This document shows, one piece after another, positions 1 through 5,540 of a stretch of DNA of 21,204 bases. The notes under the pieces were generated by a model that saw only the letters and a program-made list of their open reading frames with translations, searched no databases and was not told the DNA's origin. Source of the stretch: a virus. The DNA is taken from IMG/VR virus record IMGVR_UViG_3300028812_000025, positions 1-21,204 of that record. The stretch is one strand, 5' to 3'. Both the position numbers and the translations under genes were made by a program. The first letter of the stretch is position 1; each line of letters begins with the position of its first letter.

Positions 1-2315
1 GTGTGGACGCCGACCATGACGGGCAACTCGTAGACGCCGTTCTTACGCTTGAAGCCCATCCGGCGCATCGGGTTGATGAGGTACTTCGTCAGGGCCTCGT
101 CCGGCCACGGGCTGATCGGCTGCGTGTGGACCCCCACGTTGATGAAGTAGCTGGTGCGGATGTTTTGTAGGCGGTTCTCCAACGCCGTCAGCTCCTCGGC
201 CGAGACGTGGACGCCGATCTCGGTAACGACGGGGTTGGTGCGGTTGCGCACAGCCTGGTCGGCCTGGCGGACCGCCCGAGCGACCTCACGCCAGTCTTGC
301 ACCAGCTCGCGCTTGCCCGCGTCGGTCGCCCGCACGTAGGCGTCGATCCCGGCCGGGCCCTGCGACATGATGAGGTTGAAGGTAGCGTCGGAGATGTCGG
401 CCTTGACGAGCTTCTGGATGTTCTCCGCCCCCCGCACCGCCAGGACGCGCATCCGCTCCACCTGCCGCATGAAGCCATCGACGGTCTTGGCGAACACGTC
501 GTCGGCCCCGCCGATCACCGCGAAGGTCGAGCGGAAGTCGTCGCTCACGGCCTTGCGCCACTTGCCGAGATCTTCCTCCGACATGCCCAGGAACGACTTC
601 ATCTTGGTGTGCACCGTCTCTAGCCCCAAGGCGAATTTAGGCAGCTCGTTGGAGCCTACGGTGCGCAAGCCCGCCGCAGCCATGTCGGCTTTTTGACGCA
701 TTGCGCCGAACTCGGTGCTGATGCCCTGCAGCTCCTTGGTCAGCAGCGGCACGTTGACCCGGGTGCCGTTGAAGTCGTGCGAGAGCTGGGAAATTGCGTT
801 AGCGGCTGTAGCCGCATCGATGGTCCCGGTCTTGAGCTGATACTTGACGTCCTCAATAGCGCGGCTGTAATCGAACACCTGCGTCACGTAAGGGTCGAGG
901 TTGGGAACGGCGAATCCGAAAGCCCGGGCCCCCTCGGCCGCTGAGTTGAAGTAGTGGTCAAGTCGGTTGTCCTCCAACGCTTGAAGCTGGCCACCCACGG
1001 CCTCGGCGGCCTTTTGCGTCCCGTAGATGGCGAGGGCCACGAGGCCCAGTCGGCCGATGGTCGCCTTGGCAGCGTCACCCAGGTACATCATCTTGAGGGC
1101 CAGCCCGTCCACCCCGATTGCGGCGACGGTCGATGCGACCTTGAGGCCGATGATGGCGATCACCACCATCGGGAGGTGGTGAGCCACGATCTGAACCCCA
1201 TCCGCGAAGATGGCTAGGCCCTTGCTGAGCGCCGGCAAAGCGGAGCTGGCAATCTCCATGCCCGAAATCTTAATGTCGTTGAGCGCCTGCTGGACCTTGA
1301 ACGCGTCCGATTCGGCGGTCTGCTCGAAGGCCCGCCCCAAGTCGCCCGACGAGCGCTTGACCTGATCGAAGATCCGATCGACCTCGGCCGCCTCCTGCCC
1401 GGTGAGGTTGAAGGCACCGACCATGCCTCGGATGTTCGGGATGAGGTCGCGCAGCGTGTCGATCGAGCCCCCGGCCCGTCGCTCCAACATGCGCAATGTC
1501 CCGACCAGCCCCTCCTCCGACATGCTGATTCGCACGTCGTCGGCGGTGAGCCCCAGCTTCGCGAGCGCGTCGGTCGTCTGGTTGGTCGGGGCCACGAGTG
1601 AGTTGAGGATGGCTCGGACGGCGGTGACGCCCTCGTGCACGTCGAGTCCCGCGTTGGACATCGTGGCTAGAGAGGCCGTGATCTCCTGGAACTCGATCCC
1701 CGCCTTCGCCGCCACCGGCAGCACGCGGCCCAGCGCGTCGGCGAACTGCTCCGGCTCGGCGCTACCTTCGCGGACGGCCGCCACCATTGCGTCCGTCACC
1801 TGGGTTGCCGTAAGGGCGGAGTTGGCGTACGCGTTCAACGCCTGGGCGCTGATCTTCGCAATGAGCGCCGACTCGCCCAATCCGACCGCCGTGCCCTTAG
1901 CCGCCGCGTCCAGCGCGTCCATCTGCTGGCTCACGTCCAACCCGGCCGATGACAGGTAGTAGAAGCTGTTCGCCAGATCGACCGGAGATGTGGCGGTATC
2001 TCGGCTCAGATCCAAGATGTGACTGCGCATCTCGACGATCTTGGCGTCGGTAGTGTTGGTGATGGCGTTGATTCGTGCGAAGGCCCGGTCGTACTCGATC
2101 GACGCCTGGACCGCTTCCTTCGCAAAATAGCCAACGGCGAGCCCGGCCCCGACTGCCCCCAACCGCAGGGTAGACATGGCCGAGCCCGCCGCTTTGCCGG
2201 TGGCTGTGGTGGTGGCTCCGAACGTCTTGACCTGAGCGCTGCTGCTGGCCAAGGCCGCCGTCAAGGGACGCGAGTCGCCGACGATCAGCACTTCGAGTGA
2301 GCCGAGTAGCGTCAC
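1..2315 (-). CDS. tape measure protein, N-terminal 771 codons (cut by window edge)
   Basis: Tail-length ruler and DNA-injection protein, open from the GTG at 2315 to the left edge with no stop; the rest lies outside the window. Residues ~60-260 show the TP901-type tape measure core: AVQASIEYDRAFARINAITN, TSPVDLANSFYYLSSAGLDV, GLGESALIAKISAQALNAYA, ALGRVLPVAAKAGIEFQEI and ATMSNAGLDVHEGVTAVRAIL. Residues ~378-432 contain hydrophobic stretches (LPMVVIAIIGLKVASTVAAIG and LGLVALAIYG), likely membrane-interacting during injection, as common in this family. The remainder is helical with many charged residues. The start overlaps the chaperone fusion stop. The ribosome site is purine-rich (GGGAGGACG). 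Confidence 0.93.
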   Translation of the reverse strand, partial: MTLLGSLEVLIVGDSRPLTAALASSSAQVKTFGATTTATGKAAGSAMSTLRLGAVGAGLAVGYFAKEAVQASIEYDRAFARINAITNTTDAKIVEMRSHILDLSRDTATSPVDLANSFYYLSSAGLDVSQQMDALDAAAKGTAVGLGESALIAKISAQALNAYANSALTATQVTDAMVAAVREGSAEPEQFADALGRVLPVAAKAGIEFQEITASLATMSNAGLDVHEGVTAVRAILNSLVAPTNQTTDALAKLGLTADDVRISMSEEGLVGTLRMLERRAGGSIDTLRDLIPNIRGMVGAFNLTGQEAAEVDRIFDQVKRSSGDLGRAFEQTAESDAFKVQQALNDIKISGMEIASSALPALSKGLAIFADGVQIVAHHLPMVVIAIIGLKVASTVAAIGVDGLALKMMYLGDAAKATIGRLGLVALAIYGTQKAAEAVGGQLQALEDNRLDHYFNSAAEGARAFGFAVPNLDPYVTQVFDYSRAIEDVKYQLKTGTIDAATAANAISQLSHDFNGTRVNVPLLTKELQGISTEFGAMRQKADMAAAGLRTVGSNELPKFALGLETVHTKMKSFLGMSEEDLGKWRKAVSDDFRSTFAVIGGADDVFAKTVDGFMRQVERMRVLAVRGAENIQKLVKADISDATFNLIMSQGPAGIDAYVRATDAGKRELVQDWREVARAVRQADQAVRNRTNPVVTEIGVHVSAEELTALENRLQNIRTSYFINVGVHTQPISPWPDEALTKYLINPMRRMGFKRKNGVYELPVMVGVH

Positions 2316-3021
2316 GCGTCGTCCTCCCGATTCTTGTAAGATTCCTTGAAAGCGATAAGCCTCTTCACCAGGGACTCTTCGGACTCGTCCCTACCCGTCC
2401 AGTTAGGCAGGAAGTCTTGCAGCGTCCGTTTGGGATCCCCGACGAGATGCATGGCGATCAAAGCTGCACCAACGTCGATCCGCTCGTGGACGAGGATGGG
2501 CCCGTATTCGCGTTCATACGCGGCCCACTCGCCCAGTTGCTTACCGCTGATGCGTTCCGCCAGCCAGTCAACGTCGGGGATCCCACAGGCTAGAGCGACT
2601 CGGAGGAGCTGGACTCGTCCTCCTCGGAAGGGTTTTCCTGCCCCTCCTCGTCGTCATCGTCGCCGACGTCGCCGACGTTCTGCATCCCGCTCAGCTCGCG
2701 GCCCAAGCGCCAGATGCGCTCGATCACGACCGCGGACTTTTTGCCAAGCAGCGGGGCTTCGGCGAGGGCGAAGATCTGCTTGCCCTCCTCGTCCACCAGG
2801 ACCATCGTGCAAAACTTCGCACGCACGTCCTTCCCGCCGAGCTTGGCAACCCGGTTGCCGTCACGCCCGCGCTCCATGAGGGACGAGTCCCACTTGTCGC
2901 GCTCCGCGCCCGTCAGGCCCCGAACCCACACGAACGGTACGTCAGGCTCCCATTCGGGCGTTTCGAGCTTCTCCCGGGGCAGGTCGTCTGCGCCCAGGAT
3001 CCCATCTCGGATCGAACCCAT
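2312..3021 (-). CDS. tail assembly chaperone, gpGT-like -1 frameshift product
   Basis: A frameshift fusion of 236 residues. gpG is read to the AAC codon ending at 2632 (130 residues), then reading shifts back one base and continues to the TGA at 2312-2314 (106 residues). The new part runs PFRGGRVQLLRVALACGIPDV, DWLAERISGKQLGEWAAYEREYG, then VGAALIAMHLVGDPKRTLQDFLP, the usual chaperone T-domain pattern (compare LRLALALG..LS..EL.EWMAY). It has no start of its own near the junction. The T part contacts the tail tube protein in lambda-type phages. The tape measure GTG overlaps its stop (GTGA). Confidence 0.85.
2590..3021 (-). CDS. tail assembly chaperone, gpG-like
   Basis: 143 residues. It binds the tape measure protein and helps tube polymerisation but is not kept in the virion. 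The core (PEWEPDVPFVWVRGLTGAERDKWDSSL, VRAKFCTMVLVDEEGKQIF, LGKKSAVVIERIWRLGRELSG) is typical of gpG-type chaperones of high-GC host phages. The C terminus (from about residue 108) is an acidic Asp/Glu/Ser tail. The ATG has GGGAGGAG close upstream. Most ribosomes should end at the TAG at 2590-2592; a minority shift into the -1 frame (see the fusion entry). Confidence 0.88.
   Translation of the reverse strand: MGSIRDGILGADDLPREKLETPEWEPDVPFVWVRGLTGAERDKWDSSLMERGRDGNRVAKLGGKDVRAKFCTMVLVDEEGKQIFALAEAPLLGKKSAVVIERIWRLGRELSGMQNVGDVGDDDDEEGQENPSEEDESSSSESL
2603..2638 (-). promoter_or_regulatory. programmed -1 frameshift signal
   Basis: The heptamer GGAAAAC (2632-2638) is read G GAA AAC in the gpG frame. 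It is followed by a 6-base spacer CCTTCC and an imperfect hairpin (GAGGA-GGA, loop CGAG, TCC, bulge AGC, TCCTC; 2603-2625). Slippage gives GGA AAA: tRNA-Glu can re-pair with GGA through a G-U wobble. The -1 frame is open from here to 2312 and encodes conserved-looking T-domain sequence. It is not a perfect X XXY YYZ site, so its efficiency is uncertain. Confidence 0.75.
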
Positions 3022-3053
3022 TCCTATCTCCTCCCTTTCTCCGTGCTGTCGTG

Positions 3054-3066
3054 CTGGCCGCGCCAG
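3054..3066 (-). other. small hairpin between tube and chaperone genes
   Basis: CTGGC-GCG-GCCAG, a 5-bp inverted repeat with a 3-base loop, lies in the 66-base gap after the tube gene. It could dampen read-through from the highly expressed tube gene to the chaperone. It has no U-run and may be chance. Confidence 0.25.
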
Positions 3067-3087
3067 TAGTGCAGGGTCGAACGGATG

Positions 3088-3489
3088 TTACGAGTTGTCC
3101 GTGACGCCCGGCTCGACGATCTTCAGGGTGAAGTTCATCTGCAGGAGGTCACCGAGTGCGCCGCCACGGTTGACGGCGGTGATGCGGGCCGCGATGTCGA
3201 AGTCCACGCCAGCGTCGGCGTGCGTCAGGTTCCAGGTCGTAACCGCGTCCGGGTCGTTGTTGTACGTGTCGAGGATGTCGGCGTGTCCGGCGTCGGTCGG
3301 GTCGTAAGCGACCGTTCCCTCCACCTCGTCGCCGTCCTGCTGACCGAGCACGAAGTCCTTCCACTCTTCGCCGTACGCACTCGCGTCGATCAGCTCACGT
3401 GAGGAGCCCGGGTTGCCGAAGGCCGTCAACTGTCCGACGGGCACGCCCTCGAACGAAACGACGATCCCGCGTGCTGCTCGCTTCGTCAT
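3088..3489 (-). CDS. major tail (tube) protein
   Basis: 133 residues, subunit of the tail tube. The protein starts TKRAARGIVVSFEGVPVGQLTAFGNPG and shows the compact beta-sandwich pattern of phage tube proteins: LIDASAYGEEWKDFVLGQQDGDEVEGTVAYDP, a variable loop, and the final strands GDLLQMNFTLKIVEPG. The SELIDAS-like and GxQDGDEV segments are typical for tube subunits that mark the target-binding loop. The ATG has AGGAGG eight bases upstream, among the best ribosome sites here, fitting high expression. It sits just before the chaperone pair and tape measure gene, as in most siphoviruses. Confidence 0.9.
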   Translation of the reverse strand: MTKRAARGIVVSFEGVPVGQLTAFGNPGSSRELIDASAYGEEWKDFVLGQQDGDEVEGTVAYDPTDAGHADILDTYNNDPDAVTTWNLTHADAGVDFDIAARITAVNRGGALGDLLQMNFTLKIVEPGVTDNS

Positions 3490-3501
3490 TCTTTATTCCT
3501 C

Positions 3502-3915
3502 CTAACTCGATGGTTCGAGATCTTCTTCGTACGAGATGTGAAAATCTTGGATCTTGCGGAACAGCTTGGTCTGACCGTCGTACGTGTCAAGCTCGGTCAC
3601 ACTCTCCGAAGACCCAATCGCTAGGCCGGACATGTCGCCGTCGTAACCGCTGAGCGCCAGCATCACCGCCTCTCCCACGAGCATCGCCGTGTTAGGGTCC
3701 GTGGCCCAACTGTTGAATTGGATGCGCTTCCTGGTCCAGTCGTCGCGCGGGAACGGGTCGTAGGTCGGGATCCGGTCCGAGCTAACCTGGAACCATGAGA
3801 TGGCGGGTAGCTTGGCTCCCTCCGGTAGTCGCACCGGGTAGATCCGGTCCTCCACCAGACCCGCCACTCCTCCGTCGGCTGACAGGTAGTCGAACAGCGC
3901 CTCTTCGAACCGCAC
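3502..3915 (-). CDS. tail terminator (DUF3168/gp17-like)
   Basis: 137 residues. The layout EEALFDYLSADGGVAGLVEDRIYPVRLPEGAKLPAISW, RIQFNSWATDPNTAMLVGEAVMLAL and a C-terminal strand FRKIQDFHISYEEDLEP is typical of the DUF3168 tail terminator family (SPP1 gp17-like) that caps the tail tube and fixes its end. The GTG at 3915 has GGAGGG five bases upstream. It sits in the canonical place between the gp10-like gene and the tail tube gene, with only 12 bases to the latter. Confidence 0.88.
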   Translation of the reverse strand: MRFEEALFDYLSADGGVAGLVEDRIYPVRLPEGAKLPAISWFQVSSDRIPTYDPFPRDDWTRKRIQFNSWATDPNTAMLVGEAVMLALSGYDGDMSGLAIGSSESVTELDTYDGQTKLFRKIQDFHISYEEDLEPSS

Positions 3916-4247
3916 TAGATCCCTCCGATCAACTTGCGCCCTACAGCCAAGGCCACCTCGGTGTTGTCCTCGTCGAGGACGGGACGCACGAAGGGCTGCG
4001 CGGGCGTGGTGCTGGTGCCGACCTCCACCGGCATTGCGTGGTCCGCCGTGAAGATGAATCCGGTCGGGGTGAGGATGCCGGAGTCTCGCAGCTCCCCAGT
4101 ATCGACCGGCGCGTGGGCCTGTGCTTTGGCCAGGACCGCCGCAGCGCTGGCCTGAGCCGCCGCCTCGGCCGCAGCCTCTCCGACTGCCGCAGCGAACGCC
4201 ATTCTCGCTACTACCGTGTTCACGCCGATCACCCGAAAGTTAATCAA
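3915..4247 (-). CDS. HK97 gp10-like neck / tail completion protein
   Basis: 110 residues. The family hallmarks AHAPVDTGELRDSG (mid-protein) and VEVGTSTTPAQPFVRPVLDE are clear, as is the Ala-rich N-terminal helix (AFAAAVGEAAAEAAAQASAAAVLAKAQ). Proteins of this type act at the head-tail junction during tail attachment. I chose the TTG at 4247 because AGGAGA lies six bases upstream and a longer frame would overlap the stopper gene extensively. The last base of its TAG codon is shared with the first base region of the tail terminator gene (1-base overlap). Confidence 0.87.
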   Translation of the reverse strand: MINFRVIGVNTVVARMAFAAAVGEAAAEAAAQASAAAVLAKAQAHAPVDTGELRDSGILTPTGFIFTADHAMPVEVGTSTTPAQPFVRPVLDEDNTEVALAVGRKLIGGI

Positions 4248-4596
4248 GTTGAATCTCCTGTAGGTCCATCTCGACGTGACTCTCGCGATTGAGACGCGGG
4301 TTGTGCATGTGGCGGATCGGGGCCACAATGTCGAGGGTTAGCTCGCCGTAAACAACCTGATCCCAGTTGTGCCACTCGATCGTTGTTCGTCCGACGCCGA
4401 GCCATTGGCCCATACCGGTGTTCCGGTCGTCGAGGTCCTCACGTGAGCGCCGGTCGCCCACGGGCTCTAGGTACATGGTGGTTTCCAGCTCCGAGTACGT
4501 GGGCTCCGCACCGCCGATCGCATCCCGAATATCTAGGTCGGGATCCTGCCGCTTGCGCAGCGTGACCGGCTGCGTCATGAGCCCCTCGACGCTCAC
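4240..4596 (-). CDS. head-tail stopper / joining protein
   Basis: 118 residues. The pattern MTQPVTLRKRQDPDLDIRD, TTMYLEPVGDRRSREDLD, WLGVGRTTIEWHNWDQVVYGELTLDIVAP and NPRLNRESHVEMDLQEI fits the phage head-tail joining family (Phage_H_T_join, SPP1 gp16/HK97 gp7 class), small beta barrels that close the portal channel and dock the tail. Position directly after the connector supports this. The GTG at 4596 overlaps the connector stop by 4 bases; an ATG six codons later is an alternative with GAGGGG rather close to it. The stop overlaps the next gene's start by eight bases. Confidence 0.8.
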   Translation of the reverse strand: MSVEGLMTQPVTLRKRQDPDLDIRDAIGGAEPTYSELETTMYLEPVGDRRSREDLDDRNTGMGQWLGVGRTTIEWHNWDQVVYGELTLDIVAPIRHMHNPRLNRESHVEMDLQEIQLD

Positions 4597-5540
4597 GCCA
4601 CGCCCGCCTGCCGGTAGCGTTCGAGCAGCAGCTTCATATCACCCGACACGGCCAGCGACTCGCCGGATGAGGTGTCCGAATCCACCTTGTAGGTGTAGAT
4701 TCCGATCGTCTCCGACACCACGCCGCCCCCGCCGACCCCGACGGACAGGAGCCGGTCGCCCGCGAGCTGGATCGTCGCCTCACGAATCGTGGACGGGAGC
4801 AATGGGGCCCCGGCCAGCACGTCGGCGGGCTTGACCGCGTACCCGTGCGAGTAGGTGATGTGGTAGCGCTCACCGATGGCCCAACAGAAGTTGCCGAGCC
4901 GCCGCAGCCCCGAGCGCCCCTCGATCTCGTAGTCGGACGCGTCGAGCGGATCTTCGGCGCTTTCGGGGAGCACCTCGGTGATGGACACGATGGGCATCTC
5001 CGGCAGGGTCATCAGCCGAAGGCCGTTGCCCCACATGACGATCTCTTCGTCCTCGACGTACTCGACCCGCTGATCCAGCCAGTCGCGGATGGCTTGCGAC
5101 GCGGTTTCCAGATAGCGGATCGCGGTGGCGTTGTCCTGTAGATCGGAGCCGGTCGCGCCTTCGAGGTCTGAAATCGTGGCGAAGATTGGGGGGTAGATCG
5201 AGACGTCCTGCTCGGTCCCCAGCTCTTCGAGGATTTCGATCGAGTCGTAGCCGATGGTCGGGAACGACTGAACCTCGTTGCTGACGAACGTGACCTGCCA
5301 TTCGCCGTAGTACGAGCCCGGCGGGTAAGTGATCGCGGCGGGCCAGGCGTATTCGACCTGCCCGCCAGATCCGTCCCCGACCAGATCCGCTTCCTCGTCC
5401 AGGACCGTTTCGCCGTTGACTGGGCGAAGGATGAACCGGACGGTAGCGCCAACGAGGCTGACGATCTCACCCTCGCCATCCCGAAGGGTGGTGAGGATTG
5501 CGGGTGAGTCGTCCCCCTGTTTGATGTAGTACTCTGCCAT
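4593..5540 (-). CDS. head-tail connector (gp6-like) with BppU-like N-terminal domain
   Basis: 315 residues in two parts. Residues 1-107 (YIKQGDDSPAILTTLRDGEG, ATVRFILRPVNGETVLDEEA, PGSYYGEWQVTF, IGYDSIEI) match the BppU N-terminal beta-sandwich pattern found in baseplate upper proteins and phage Ig-like modules. Residues ~118-310 match the head-tail connector of the HK97 gp6/SPP1 gp15 type: a start helix ATISDLEGATGSDL, then TASQAIRDWLDQRVEYV, MPIVSITEV, DYEIEGRSGLRRL, YHITYSHGYA and STIREATIQLAGDRLLS. The second part should form the ring beneath the portal. The ATG overlaps the fibre stop (TGATG) with GGAGG seven bases upstream. The fusion of the two parts is unusual. The stop overlaps the next start (GTGA). 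Confidence 0.8.
   Translation of the reverse strand: MAEYYIKQGDDSPAILTTLRDGEGEIVSLVGATVRFILRPVNGETVLDEEADLVGDGSGGQVEYAWPAAITYPPGSYYGEWQVTFVSNEVQSFPTIGYDSIEILEELGTEQDVSIYPPIFATISDLEGATGSDLQDNATAIRYLETASQAIRDWLDQRVEYVEDEEIVMWGNGLRLMTLPEMPIVSITEVLPESAEDPLDASDYEIEGRSGLRRLGNFCWAIGERYHITYSHGYAVKPADVLAGAPLLPSTIREATIQLAGDRLLSVGVGGGGVVSETIGIYTYKVDSDTSSGESLAVSGDMKLLLERYRQAGVA

Noticed and set aside
2346-3307. Plus-strand frames of 177 and 197 residues opposite chaperone and tube genes
   Set aside because: Ser/Arg/Pro-rich shadows without ribosome sites, overlapping each other and well-supported minus-strand genes.
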